NCBI GenBank assembly: GCA_017542125.1
Contig: JAFXXU010000047.1
Location: forward strand, 1 to 59,199
Length of the DNA: 59,199 bases
Source: Ruminococcus sp.
GTDB taxonomy: Bacteria > Bacillota > Clostridia > Oscillospirales > Ruminococcaceae
Direction of reading: 5' to 3'
In this document: piece by piece, positions 8,379 through 16,586 of the stretch
How positions within the stretch are numbered: the stretch's first letter is position 1
Layout: each line of letters begins with the position of its first letter
The notes under the pieces: model-generated
Database searches by the model: none
Told to the model about the DNA's origin: nothing
The model's input: only the letters and a program-made list of their open reading frames with translations
Translations under genes and position numbers: made by a program

Positions 8379-9680
8379 TCAGGTGTATTCCTTCTCCGTC
8401 ACCTGATGCTCTTCCGTTTCCCGGTATGTGACGATGCGGTTCCTGCCGCCGTTCTTGCCCTTGTAGAGGCATTCATCGGCGCGGTTGACCATATCGTAAA
8501 GCTCCCTGCGCCCGTCATAGATGGCGGCGCCTATGGTGGCGGTGATAAGGGGCTTCCCTTCTTCATCCTGATCGATGCCCCGGATGTCTCCCAGGATGTT
8601 CTCAAAGCAGATGACAGCCTCCTGCTCGGAGCAGCGCATCCCCATCAGGAACTCCTCTCCGCCCCACCGGCAGACAAAGCCGTATTCGCTCACATACTGC
8701 CTCATTATATCCGAGACACCCACCAGCACCCTGTCGCCGTAATCATGGCCGAAGCGGTCGTTGAGGCTCTTGAAGAAGTCGATATCCAGCATCGCAGCGA
8801 TGTATCTGTCGGTGCCGCTCTCCTTAGCAAGCAGAGCCGTGAACTCCGCTTCGCCTGCACGGCGGTTGTAAAGACACGTCAGCGGGTCGGTGGCGATGAG
8901 CCTCCGCACTACGTTGCCCACGTCAACGGCGTATCTGCCCAGGTCGCCCACCTCGTCCTCACGGTCGAGCACCGCCTCGGACATCTCAACATCGAACTTG
9001 CTCTTTGACAGCCCGCCTATGTAGTTCTTGATCTCCCGCAGCTGCCTGGTCATATTCCGCGAATAGAATATGACTATTACTATGGCGATCATCAGAGTAA
9101 TGATGAACACTATCAGCATCTGCCTGATAACGCTGAGCATACCCTTTCGCACGCTCTCGGAGCTCTCGCCGGCAAAGACCATCCCCACCACCTTGCCGTC
9201 CACGATGTAGGGGGAATACATACCGTAAAAGCGCTTGCCCATTATCTTGAAGTCCTTGGCAAAGAAGCTCTTGCCGCTGCTGACCTCCTCATAGATCACC
9301 TCGTCCGAGAGCCGTGTGCCGATGGCCCGCTCGCCGTCCTCGCGGGTAACTGTGGTCAGCGCCCTGACGTCACCCACAAAGAAGGTGAACTCGGCGCCGG
9401 TGTTCTTCTTGAACTTATCCACCACGGAATTAACTCCCGTGAGCTCATCATCACCGAAGAACAGCCGCCCGCTCTGATAGGTGGGCATACCGCCGTACTC
9501 ATCGTGGAGCACCGAGCCCAGCATATTGGCATAACCCGAAAGGCGGAGCTGTATCTCGCCCTCCATATTCTGGGTCAGCGACTTCAGACCGATCATCATA
9601 AGCAGCACTATCAGTATGAGCAGCGGTATCATCTGCACCGAAGCGAGCTTTTTGAATAGTCTGTTTGAATTATCGTTCAT
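8379..9680 (-). CDS. Membrane diguanylate cyclase with extracellular Cache domain
   Basis: Two membrane helices (about residues 15-35 and 185-210) flank an extracellular ~140-residue Cache-type sensor (DKFKKNTGAEFTFF, FFAKDFKIMGKRFYGMY). A short linker and a C-terminal GGDEF domain follow. The active loop is RWGGEEF, an active variant, and TDPLTCLYNRR opens the domain. I see no RxxD inhibitory site upstream of the loop. The enzyme should make cyclic di-GMP from GTP in response to a small extracellular ligand. ATG 9680 follows AAAGGAG and gives 433 residues; an upstream in-frame TTG has no ribosome site. Confidence 0.9.
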   Translation of the reverse strand: MNDNSNRLFKKLASVQMIPLLILIVLLMMIGLKSLTQNMEGEIQLRLSGYANMLGSVLHDEYGGMPTYQSGRLFFGDDELTGVNSVVDKFKKNTGAEFTFFVGDVRALTTVTREDGERAIGTRLSDEVIYEEVSSGKSFFAKDFKIMGKRFYGMYSPYIVDGKVVGMVFAGESSESVRKGMLSVIRQMLIVFIITLMIAIVIVIFYSRNMTRQLREIKNYIGGLSKSKFDVEMSEAVLDREDEVGDLGRYAVDVGNVVRRLIATDPLTCLYNRRAGEAEFTALLAKESGTDRYIAAMLDIDFFKSLNDRFGHDYGDRVLVGVSDIMRQYVSEYGFVCRWGGEEFLMGMRCSEQEAVICFENILGDIRGIDQDEEGKPLITATIGAAIYDGRRELYDMVNRADECLYKGKNGGRNRIVTYRETEEHQVTEKEYT

Positions 9681-9729
9681 TATGTAACTCCTTTGGTATA
9701 TGACCAAACGAATATATATACCTATTTTA

Positions 9730-9758
9730 ACTATACCACACTTTTTCAGAGATTACAA
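9730..9758 (-). promoter_or_regulatory. Promoter of the Cache-GGDEF gene
   Basis: On the minus strand TTGTAA (9753-9758) and TATAGT (9730-9735) are 17 bases apart. Confidence 0.65.
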
Positions 9759-9861
9759 TAGCTTTTGCGATATTCTTATTATCAGACCTATTTTTTGGAC
9801 AGAAAGCTGTATTGCCCTCATCTTTCAGGGCTGCGGGATCAGAATAGCTCCGGCGTTTCTA

Positions 9862-9890
9862 TTGACATTTATACCGTTTGGAAGTATAAT
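9862..9890 (+). promoter_or_regulatory. Promoter of dcd
   Basis: TTGACA (9862-9867) and TATAAT (9885-9890) with a 17-base spacer match the consensus exactly and lie 48 bases before the dcd start. Confidence 0.88.
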
Positions 9891-9937
9891 AGTTACTGTG
9901 ATCAAAGGGATCATTATGCAAAAAAGGAGCAATATTT

Positions 9938-10474
9938 ATGATCTTATCGGATAAAACCATTCTCAGGATGCTGGATGAGGGATCGCTGGTCATCAACCCG
10001 CTTACAAAAGAACAGATCCAGCCTGCAAGTGTTGATATCAGGCTGGGCGATACCTTCAGCGTCGTGGATGACACCCCCTCGGGGATAATAACTCTGGACA
10101 GCCAGATAAACTACAAGACCATAAAGACCGATACCTACCTGATACTGCCCGGGCAGTTCGTTCTGGCAACGACTATGGAATACTTTGAGCTGCCTGATGA
10201 CCTCACCGCATTTGTTGAGGGCAGAAGCTCCCTCGGCAGGATGGGCCTGTTTATCCAGAATGCCGGTTGGGTCGATCCCGGCTTTAAGGGTGAGATCACT
10301 TTGGAGCTGTATAACGCCAACCGCTGCGCCATAGAGCTCAAATGCGGCCGCAGAGTAGGACAGCTGGTCTTTGCGGAAATGGACGATCATGCCCTGAATC
10401 CCTATAACGGAAAGTATCAGGGGCAAAGGGGTGCAACAGGCTCCAGAGTCTTTATGGATCCCGACAAACCCTGA
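9938..10474 (+). CDS. dcd: dCTP deaminase
   Basis: The enzyme deaminates dCTP to dUTP, feeding dTMP synthesis. The family core is VEGRSSLGRMGLFI, AGWVDPGFKGEITLEL (with the catalytic Glu) and the C-terminal GQRGATGSR. At 178 residues it matches the family. The sequence alone does not tell the mono-functional form from the bifunctional dCTP deaminase/dUTPase seen in some archaea and bacteria. AAAAAGGAG precedes ATG 9938. It is a single-gene transcript with its own promoter and terminator. Confidence 0.93.
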   Translation: MILSDKTILRMLDEGSLVINPLTKEQIQPASVDIRLGDTFSVVDDTPSGIITLDSQINYKTIKTDTYLILPGQFVLATTMEYFELPDDLTAFVEGRSSLGRMGLFIQNAGWVDPGFKGEITLELYNANRCAIELKCGRRVGQLVFAEMDDHALNPYNGKYQGQRGATGSRVFMDPDKP

Positions 10475-10503
10475 GCGTTCCATCAAAAAGCAGCATAACG
10501 AAC

Positions 10504-10537
10504 AAGCCCCGGGGCAATGCCTCGGGGCTTTGGTTTT
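10504..10537 (+). terminator. Terminator of dcd
   Basis: AGCCCCGGGGCAATGCCTCGGGGCT forms a hairpin followed by TTGGTTTTTAT. Confidence 0.8.
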
Positions 10538-10560
10538 TATATCCGCATCCTTTGAAAAAC

Positions 10561-10746
10561 TCAGGACAGCTTCTCGGGAAGGATGATCGCAGCTACGATA
10601 TAGGTGATAACACCCACACCCATGCATCCGAGGATAACGGTACCGATCCTTACTACGTTGGGATCCACCTCAAAGTATTCGGCAACGCCTGCGCATACGC
10701 CGCAGATCATCTTGCCCTCTCTCTTTCTGTAGAGCTTCTTCTCCAT
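10561..10746 (-). CDS. PspC-domain small membrane protein
   Basis: These 61 residues are a bare PspC domain: a basic start (KKLYRKREGKMICGVCAGVAEYF) and a hydrophobic helix with the pattern VGVITYIVAAIILP. PspC domains are tied to envelope-stress sensing. The start ATG overlaps the stop of the upstream gene (TAATG), so translation is coupled. It is the last gene of the padR operon. Confidence 0.9.
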   Translation of the reverse strand: MEKKLYRKREGKMICGVCAGVAEYFEVDPNVVRIGTVILGCMGVGVITYIVAAIILPEKLS

Positions 10747-11609
10747 TACGAATTCACCTCCCCGCGGTTCTTGTTAACAAAATCGAGCTTTATTTCGCCG
10801 ATGCCGCAGTCGATCTTCATCGGGATGTTCTTGGTGCTGCCGACCGAGGTATCGCCCTTGTTGATGTCAACGCCTCCGATACCCTTGTCGATATCGAGAT
10901 CGTAGTCGTTGTAGTTGCCGTAGATAGTCAGCTTGATGGCACCAACGCCGCCGTCGATGTCCACCTTGTCGGAAATGCTGCCGCTGAACTCGGTCTCGCC
11001 TGCACCGCAGTCGAAGTCCAGCTCACCGACCTCGCAGTTAGAATAGCTCTGCTTGCCGGCGCCCATATCAGCCTCCAGCTTGTTCTCAGCCACGATGTTG
11101 TTGGCATTGACCTCTCCCGCGCCGGACTCTATCTTCACATACTTGGCGCGGATGTCGTCTATCTCCAGCTCACCGGAGCCGAGCTCCACCGAGAAGCTGT
11201 CATAGAGCTTGTCGGGGATGCTTATCTCAAATGTGGGACGGAGCTTGTTCCCCGCCAGAAGATTGAGCAGACCGTTGTTTGCGAACCAGAAGCTGCTGGT
11301 CTTCTTCTCGATGTAGAACTTGTTATCCTTGATGCCGTGGGCATAAACGCCCTCGGGAGCATTGGTAACTACGCAATCCAGCTTATCGCCGCCGCGCTTG
11401 ATCCTTACGATGCCGTTGTCGATCTCCAGATTGATCGAGGTGACGTCATCCATCCCCTGATTTGTGATGCTGAAATCCTCAGCCTTGAGATATTTCTCCG
11501 AGCCGCCGGTGTGCCAGATGATCAGGCCTATCACCAGAAGCACAATGCCTGCCAGGATTATTATCAGCGAAACTACCGCAGTATAATTACGGGGCTTTAG
11601 CTCATCCAT
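10746..11609 (-). CDS. Membrane-anchored DUF4097-type beta-repeat protein
   Basis: After one N-terminal helix (VVSLIIILAGIVLLVIGLI) comes a ~230-residue region of short beta repeats such as FSVELGSGELEIDDIRA and VDIDGGVGAIKLTIYG. This is the DUF4097/DUF2807-like right-handed beta fold seen beside PspC and DUF1700 proteins in Firmicutes. The biochemical role is unknown; a surface sensor or scaffold in envelope stress is likely from context. I chose ATG 11609 because GGAGGTG lies seven bases upstream, whereas the upstream ATG (11624) has none. It overlaps the preceding gene by 8 bases. Confidence 0.82.
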   Translation of the reverse strand: MDELKPRNYTAVVSLIIILAGIVLLVIGLIIWHTGGSEKYLKAEDFSITNQGMDDVTSINLEIDNGIVRIKRGGDKLDCVVTNAPEGVYAHGIKDNKFYIEKKTSSFWFANNGLLNLLAGNKLRPTFEISIPDKLYDSFSVELGSGELEIDDIRAKYVKIESGAGEVNANNIVAENKLEADMGAGKQSYSNCEVGELDFDCGAGETEFSGSISDKVDIDGGVGAIKLTIYGNYNDYDLDIDKGIGGVDINKGDTSVGSTKNIPMKIDCGIGEIKLDFVNKNRGEVNS

Positions 11610-12330
11610 TTGCTGCACCTCCATAGATAATAGTGCGGAACAGTCCCGCCGTGGCGCTTGCCATACCTGCGAACATCTTGAAGCAGCCCTTGAATACTGC
11701 CTTCATCGTCAGGATGAACAGGCCCACAAGGATCAGCCCGATGCCCAGGCTCATTATCCCTACGGGAGGGATCGAGAAGAGGTACACGACGCCGGATATC
11801 AGCGATACGACCCCTACCGAGATAAACACTACCTCAAGTACCATTCCGAGGATCGAGAACACGAAGCTGAGTACGAATGCCACGATCAGCAGCGGCAGCC
11901 AGATCGGGAAGAGGCAGATCACCAGGACAAGTCTCGCGGTGGAGAACTCACCTTGCTTTACTCTGTCCAGCACCGAGGGGCCAAGCTCGGGCTCCTGAAC
12001 GTCCACGCCTGCCCGTCTCTCCTGGCGCTTTCTCTTCATTCTCTCGTAGACCGACTCTGCGAACTCCGGATCCTCGCTGCCGGGATCACCGGCGGGATCG
12101 TAGCTCTCTACCATATAAGCAGGTCTGCCGTCGGGGTCTATGCCGTTCTCGTTATAGATCTGTCTTGCGATGTTGTCGATGGAGCCGAGCTTCTCTGCTG
12201 TCTCCTGCTCGTTCTCCTCACCCGCGTCGAGAAAGATCTCGTTGTAATAATCGAGAGCACTCTCGAGCTCCTCTGACGGGAGCCTGTTAAGACGCTTGCG
12301 GAGCGCGTCAAGGAATTCCTCTCTGGTCAT
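11602..12330 (-). CDS. DUF1700/HAAS-domain membrane protein
   Basis: The N-terminus (TREEFLDALRKRLNRLPSEE ... EKLGSIDNIARQIYNE) is the HAAS helical domain typical of DUF1700 proteins encoded with PadR regulators. A charged linker and about three or four membrane helices (residues ~115-235) follow. ATG 12330 overlaps the padR stop by four bases (ATGA) and has GGGAGGGAG upstream. Family members are thought to work with PadR in envelope responses; the exact activity is not known. Confidence 0.85.
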   Translation of the reverse strand: MTREEFLDALRKRLNRLPSEELESALDYYNEIFLDAGEENEQETAEKLGSIDNIARQIYNENGIDPDGRPAYMVESYDPAGDPGSEDPEFAESVYERMKRKRQERRAGVDVQEPELGPSVLDRVKQGEFSTARLVLVICLFPIWLPLLIVAFVLSFVFSILGMVLEVVFISVGVVSLISGVVYLFSIPPVGIMSLGIGLILVGLFILTMKAVFKGCFKMFAGMASATAGLFRTIIYGGAANG

Positions 12331-12647
12331 TGTTCTGCTCCCTCCCCTAATAAAATACTGTCTACCTTGCGTTTGTGGTCGGTCCACTCTCTTTTGTACT
12401 CTCCGAGTGCTGCCGAGCCTACTGATGTGATCCTGTAGTATCTTCTGTTTCTCCCCTGGAATTCTCTGTCGTAGGTCTCGAGCAGACCGCTTTTCTGGAG
12501 CCTTCTCATCACGGGGTACAGCGTTGACTCTGAAACGTCCACGGCGCTTCGCAGAAACTGCGTGATCTCATAGCCGTAGGTATCGCTTCGGGAGACTATC
12601 GCCAGCACCATCGCGTCGAGCAGACCCGAGCTTATCGGAAAACCCAT
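12327..12647 (-). CDS. PadR-family transcriptional repressor
   Basis: This 106-residue protein is a stand-alone PadR winged helix: GLLDAMVLAIVSRSDTYGYE, ESTLYPVMRRLQKSGLLETY and RRYYRITSVG. Such proteins repress their own operon. The second ATG (12647) is eight bases after AGGAG, while the first (12653) is only two bases away, so I use 12647. It heads the operon padR - DUF1700 - DUF4097 - pspC, every junction of which overlaps. Confidence 0.92.
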   Translation of the reverse strand: MGFPISSGLLDAMVLAIVSRSDTYGYEITQFLRSAVDVSESTLYPVMRRLQKSGLLETYDREFQGRNRRYYRITSVGSAALGEYKREWTDHKRKVDSILLGEGAEQ

Positions 12648-12688
12648 AACCATTTCTCCTTTCTATCTGTAATATTGTTTCCTTGACT

Positions 12689-12719
12689 ATATTATACGGC
12701 ATATAATATTATTTGTCAA
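12689..12719 (-). promoter_or_regulatory. padR promoter with overlapping palindromic operator
   Basis: On the minus strand TTGACA (12714-12719) and TATAAT (12691-12696) are 17 bases apart. A perfect palindrome ATATTATA-N5-TATAATAT (12689-12709) covers the -10 box and part of the spacer, where a bound PadR dimer would block RNA polymerase. Confidence 0.8.
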
Positions 12720-12812
12720 TACTATATCAACTAAAATTATGCACAAAGAAACAGCTGTAACAGCAGGAAGAAGAAAGCACACTGCACAAATCCGCCGTTT
12801 TTTACCTCAAAA

Positions 12813-12848
12813 ACAAAACAGCCGGCCTGGCACTGCCGACTGTTCTGC
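12813..12848 (-). terminator. Terminator of the solute-binding protein gene
   Basis: On the minus strand AACAGTCGGC pairs with GCCGGCTGTT, followed by TTGTTTTTG. Confidence 0.8.
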
Positions 12849-12895
12849 TTTGGAAATTAGAAATGATGAAAATCACTTGCTGTCGTAGTAATGGA

Positions 12896-14326
12896 TTACT
12901 GAACCATACCTGCGTTAGCGTCCTCGATCCAGAAGTCAACGGACTCCTTCTCAGACTCAACGATCTCAGTCCAGCTTTTAACGTTACCGCCGGTAAGCAT
13001 AGTACCCTGAGTGATGTTCTGCATTGCAGCAGACAGGTCATCGGATACACCGGAGGTGAAGTTGAATACAGGATTCTCGTTAACTACCTTGTAGCACTCG
13101 TGGAGCATATTGATCATATCCTCGTTCCACTTGTAGTTCTCTCTATGAGTCTCATCAGAGAGATCCTGGAGCTTGGTCTTGGTAGCCATACGGCAATCCA
13201 TGAATGCTGCGAAGCCCTCGGGGTTCGGAGCACCCTTGCAGAGGAAGTAACCGTCAACACGGGCGGTCATATAGTGCTTGGAATCAGCAGTGAACTTAGG
13301 CATCGGGCAGAACATGATCTCGCCTGCTTCAACGTCACCGAAAGCGGTAACAGCATCAGGCATACCCTCAATGCCCCACAGACCGATAGGATAGAACAGG
13401 GTCTCGTAAGAACCTACGCCCTGACCGTTGGTACCGCCTCTGATCGACCAGCCGTTAGCAGCCAGATCGTACATAACCTGAGGCTTACCGATACGCTCAT
13501 AGAGCTGCTCCTGAACCTTAGCGATGTCAGGATCGTCCAGATTGTTCACGATCTCACCGTTCTGGAGCTCGATCATAGCCTTACCGGCCATGTGGCCCAG
13601 AGAAGCGGAATACCACCAACCGTCGAGACCGTAGAGCTCGTTCTCAGCATCGGTGAAGTCATTACACATATCAGCGAACTTGTCGAAGGTCCACTCACCG
13701 TTGTAGTACAGGGTAGCGGGATCGTCATACTGATGGTCTGCAATGGTCTTGGTGTTATATACGCATACGATATCAGGAGAAGCCTGGATAGCTGCCAGAT
13801 AGTGCTTGCCCTTGAATACGAATACGTCGTTTACAGACTTAGCAGGAGCCCAGAGCTCGGAATCCAGCTTAACATAATCGTCAACAGGCTCGAACATTGC
13901 CTTCAGAGCACCCTTGGGGAAGCCGTCCATATCCATTGCGGAGAAGAAGTCAGGCGAATCGCCGGAAGCAACTGCTGTCGCAAGGTCGGTGTAACGAGTC
14001 TCCCAAGTGGACGACATATAGGTGATATAGCCGTCATAAACATCCTTGAACATCTGGAGGTCAGCACCTATGGGGTTGCCCTCGGAGGGGTTGATATCCC
14101 AGTGAGCAAGGAACTTGATCTCCTTGTTAGCAAGCTCTTTCTTTTCGAGATCCTGAGCTGCCTCGGAAACTGCGGCTGCCTGCGACTCGTTCATGGTGAT
14201 GTAGCTGGCAGTCGTGGTGGTGGTGGTACCGCCGGCAGTGGATGAGCTATCCGAACCGCACGCAGCAGCGCTCAGACAGAACGACAGTGCGCATACACCG
14301 GCAAGAACCTTCTTGGTGTTCTTCAT
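12896..14326 (-). CDS. Sugar-type extracellular solute-binding lipoprotein
   Basis: The signal peptide ends in lipobox SAAAC and is followed by a Thr/Ser linker and a ~430-residue periplasmic-binding fold of the type serving carbohydrate ABC importers (family 1). AAGGAGG precedes ATG 14326; the product has 476 residues. No permease or ATPase gene is next to it, which is unusual; the usual MsmK-like shared ATPase and the permeases must be elsewhere, or the protein acts in sensing. The AraC gene just upstream and a promoter motif shared with the xylanase operon suggest oligosaccharide binding. The ligand cannot be read from sequence. Confidence 0.85.
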   Translation of the reverse strand: MKNTKKVLAGVCALSFCLSAAACGSDSSSTAGGTTTTTTASYITMNESQAAAVSEAAQDLEKKELANKEIKFLAHWDINPSEGNPIGADLQMFKDVYDGYITYMSSTWETRYTDLATAVASGDSPDFFSAMDMDGFPKGALKAMFEPVDDYVKLDSELWAPAKSVNDVFVFKGKHYLAAIQASPDIVCVYNTKTIADHQYDDPATLYYNGEWTFDKFADMCNDFTDAENELYGLDGWWYSASLGHMAGKAMIELQNGEIVNNLDDPDIAKVQEQLYERIGKPQVMYDLAANGWSIRGGTNGQGVGSYETLFYPIGLWGIEGMPDAVTAFGDVEAGEIMFCPMPKFTADSKHYMTARVDGYFLCKGAPNPEGFAAFMDCRMATKTKLQDLSDETHRENYKWNEDMINMLHECYKVVNENPVFNFTSGVSDDLSAAMQNITQGTMLTGGNVKSWTEIVESEKESVDFWIEDANAGMVQ

Positions 14327-14461
14327 AAAGTTTTCCTCCTTAAGTAGAATACAATACAATTTTTGATCAAATCCGAATAAAAATTCTGATTTAATTTTAT
14401 AACATTTTTAACAACCTTGCTCTCCATTTTTTGCTTATATCTTATTAAAAATTGCGATTGA

Positions 14462-14503
14462 TGTATAATATCAAGCAAAAATCGAGCCAAAACCGCATTA
14501 TTT
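14462..14503 (-). promoter_or_regulatory. Candidate promoter and upstream activator site of the solute-binding protein gene
   Basis: On the minus strand TTGGCT (14485-14490) and TATACA (14462-14467) are 17 bases apart, a weak promoter. Just upstream lies AAATAATGCG (14494-14503), the same 10-mer that precedes the GH3 promoter. A weak core with an adjacent conserved box suggests activator control. Confidence 0.5.
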
Positions 14504-14530
14504 AGTGTATAATCACAACTGAGCCCACAA

Positions 14531-15385
14531 CTATTCGTCGGCTGAGTTCACAATGCGGTAAAGCTTCCGGAACTCGGTGGGCGTACACCCCTTGATATCG
14601 CGGAAGACACGGTTGAAGGTAGTCAGGCTCGAGAACCCGACCTGCATAGCCGCCTCGGTCACCGAGACATCCTCATTGACCAGCAGCAGCTCCGCCGCCT
14701 TGATCTTGCGGCGGTTGAGGAAGCTCACGAAGGAAGTATGGCAGTATTTCTTAAAAAGCCTCGAAAAGTGGTACTTGCTGTACCCTGCCATATTTGCCAG
14801 CTCCTCAAGGGTTATGTTATACATATAGTTCTGTTCGATATAGCGGAGCACTGATCCGAACTTTTCGGCGTAGTTCTCCTCTTCATCGCCAAGACCCGCG
14901 AAACGGTATTCCTTTATCCGAACGAGCATCGTCAGCAGCTTCAGGTAGATATAGACCTCGGCCATATCCTTCCACCCGCTGTAAAGCGTGTAGATATCCC
15001 GGAGCATACCGCCGAGCTGCTCGCAGAGCTCCTTATCCTGCTCATAGCTTATGTGCAGGGGAGCGCCGAGAATCGGCTGCAAAGAGGAAAGCGACGGGTT
15101 ATCCGCGATGGAACGGTTGTCAAACAGCATTATGATGCGCCGCCCGGGCTGAGCCCTGAGCTTATGCAGAGTGCCTGCGGGGATCAGAAGAATGTCGCGC
15201 TCCTTGAGGGTAAAGCTCTTGCCGTCGCTGAACACCTCAAAGGTATTCACCAGGGGCATGATGACCTCGATCGCATTGTGCCAGTGCGTCGGGTACTCCT
15301 CGGTCTCGACATTGTCGTAGATAAGTACGCTTCGATCTCCGTAGTAGTCGACGGTCTCGAACTCACCGTCGAGGTGGACGATCAT
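14531..15385 (-). CDS. AraC-family regulator with cupin sensor domain
   Basis: The N-terminal ~150 residues form a cupin-like sensor (YPTHWHNAIEVIMPLV, DILLIPAGTLHKL). The last ~100 residues carry two helix-turn-helices: LEELANMAGYSKYHFSRLFK and VTEAAMQVGFSSLTTFNRVF, ending in GCTPTEFRKL. This is the usual layout of sugar-responsive activators of polysaccharide loci. It lies 204 bases upstream of the solute-binding gene in the same direction. The start follows an 11-residue frame that stops directly before it (TAAATG), and GGAG lies about 11 bases upstream. Likely targets are the solute-binding gene and perhaps the GH3-GH10 operon. Confidence 0.9.
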   Translation of the reverse strand: MIVHLDGEFETVDYYGDRSVLIYDNVETEEYPTHWHNAIEVIMPLVNTFEVFSDGKSFTLKERDILLIPAGTLHKLRAQPGRRIIMLFDNRSIADNPSLSSLQPILGAPLHISYEQDKELCEQLGGMLRDIYTLYSGWKDMAEVYIYLKLLTMLVRIKEYRFAGLGDEEENYAEKFGSVLRYIEQNYMYNITLEELANMAGYSKYHFSRLFKKYCHTSFVSFLNRRKIKAAELLLVNEDVSVTEAAMQVGFSSLTTFNRVFRDIKGCTPTEFRKLYRIVNSADE

Positions 15386-15429
15386 TTACACATCAACTCC
15401 ATTCATCATTTCCAATTCCATTTCCGTAT

Positions 15430-15437
15430 AAGCGCTT
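15430..15437. promoter_or_regulatory. LacI/CcpA-like operator core in the AraC leader
   Basis: GTATAAGCGCTTGCTTAC contains the palindrome AAGCGCTT typical of LacI-family and catabolite-response sites. It lies just after the expected AraC transcription start, where binding would repress. A LacI-family gene lies 1.3 kb away. Confidence 0.35.
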
Positions 15438-15449
15438 GCTTACCCGTAT

Positions 15450-15478
15450 ATTATAGCATACCTTTTCGGCAAAATCAA
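15450..15478 (-). promoter_or_regulatory. Promoter of the AraC gene
   Basis: On the minus strand TTGATT (15473-15478) and TATAAT (15450-15455) are 17 bases apart. Confidence 0.75.
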
Positions 15479-15531
15479 TAGTTTTACTCAAATTCTTAGC
15501 AAATTTTGAACAGCTTTAAGCAATAATCGCG

Positions 15532-15560
15532 TTGAAACCGCGATTTTTCGGGGATATAAT
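15532..15560 (+). promoter_or_regulatory. Promoter of the mutarotase-like gene
   Basis: TTGAAA (15532-15537) and TATAAT (15555-15560) have a 17-base spacer. The -35 lies in one arm of the TTGAAACCGC inverted repeat, so a regulator could bind there. The leader is about 120 bases. Confidence 0.75.
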
Positions 15561-15689
15561 TAGATTAAAATCTTTACCTATAATTATTACAAATTATTAC
15601 AACTCATAATTCGGGGCGGTTTCAAGGTTAAAATCGCAATATATGAGAAGTTCGGTAGGGTTTTTAATACTTATAATGAGGTGTTTTAT

Positions 15690-16586
15690 ATGAGCGTCAA
15701 GCACGAGATCAAGGAATACAAGAACTTCGGAAAATGTCTTTTCATCTCTAACGGCAAGCTGAACATCGGTGTCACCGTTGACGTAGGCCCCCGCGTTATC
15801 TACTGCGCACTTGAGGGCAGAGAGAACATTATGTTCGAGGATGTTGACCGCAAGTACGGTGAGGATGTGGGCGAGTACGGCAAGTGGGTTAACTACGGCG
15901 GACACCGTCTGTGGAGCTCTCCCGAGCTGGTACCCGACACCTATTTCCCCGACAACAGCCCTGTTTCCTATGTTATCGACGGCAATACCTTCACCTTTAC
16001 TGCTCCCGCTACTCCCTACGGCAAAGAGCTCTCCATAGCTCTTAAGGTAGACGAGAACGAGGCCAAGGTGGATGTGACCCACACCATCAAGAATCTTTCG
16101 GACAAGCCTCTGGAGTTTGCAGCCTGGTCCCTGACCTGCACCACCGCAGGCGGCGTATGCTACGTTCCCGTAAGCACCCGCAAGAGCGGCTTCCTGCCCA
16201 ACAGAGTCATTTCCTTCTGGGATTACTCCTGCGTGAACGATCCCCGCTTCAAGCTGACCAACAGCTACGCCCGCATCCGTCAGGACAGCTTCTGCAAGGG
16301 CGCATTCAAGGCCGGCTTCAATGTTGAGGACAACTTCGCAGCGGTAGCGGTAAACAAGCAGATCTTCATCAAGGGCTTCGGTGACTACCAGTTCGTTAAG
16401 TTCCCCGATTACAGCTGCAACGTTGAGGTCTACACCAACGACAGCTTCCTGGAGTGCGAGCTGCTGGGCGAGTACAAGGTATTTGATCCCGGTGAGGCTG
16501 CGGTCATCACCGAGAGCTGGAAGCTCATCGACAATGCTGACGGTTACGCTCCGGACATCGACACATTAAAGGAGCTTGCAAAATAA
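15690..16586 (+). CDS. Galactose-mutarotase-fold protein (DUF4380-like)
   Basis: The 298-residue soluble protein shows the beta-sandwich pattern of mutarotase-like proteins (GVTVDVGPRVIYCALEGREN, NYGGHRLWSSPE, HTIKNLSDKPLEFAAWSLT). It has no signal peptide. Relatives are grouped as DUF4380 and the reaction is unknown; aldose-epimerase catalytic His/Glu placement is not clear, so a binding or non-canonical role is possible. ATG 15690 follows GAGGTG (15678-15683). Placement between AraC and LacI regulators suggests sugar metabolism. Confidence 0.7.
   Translation: MSVKHEIKEYKNFGKCLFISNGKLNIGVTVDVGPRVIYCALEGRENIMFEDVDRKYGEDVGEYGKWVNYGGHRLWSSPELVPDTYFPDNSPVSYVIDGNTFTFTAPATPYGKELSIALKVDENEAKVDVTHTIKNLSDKPLEFAAWSLTCTTAGGVCYVPVSTRKSGFLPNRVISFWDYSCVNDPRFKLTNSYARIRQDSFCKGAFKAGFNVEDNFAAVAVNKQIFIKGFGDYQFVKFPDYSCNVEVYTNDSFLECELLGEYKVFDPGEAAVITESWKLIDNADGYAPDIDTLKELAK

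Larger units (their letters stand above)
15386..15689. other. Divergent regulatory region between AraC and mutarotase-like genes
   Basis: This 304-base AT-rich region holds both gene promoters. It also holds an inverted repeat (TTGAAACCGC at 15532-15541, GCGGTTTCAA at 15616-15625), two tandem copies of AATTATTACAA (15582 and 15592), and AAGCGCTT (15430-15437), which resembles the core of LacI/CcpA operators. No further gene was found. Confidence 0.6.

Noticed and set aside
12863-14245. 460-codon plus-strand frame opposite the solute-binding protein
   Set aside because: The minus-strand lipoprotein is clear; the plus frame starts without a ribosome site and lacks any domain.
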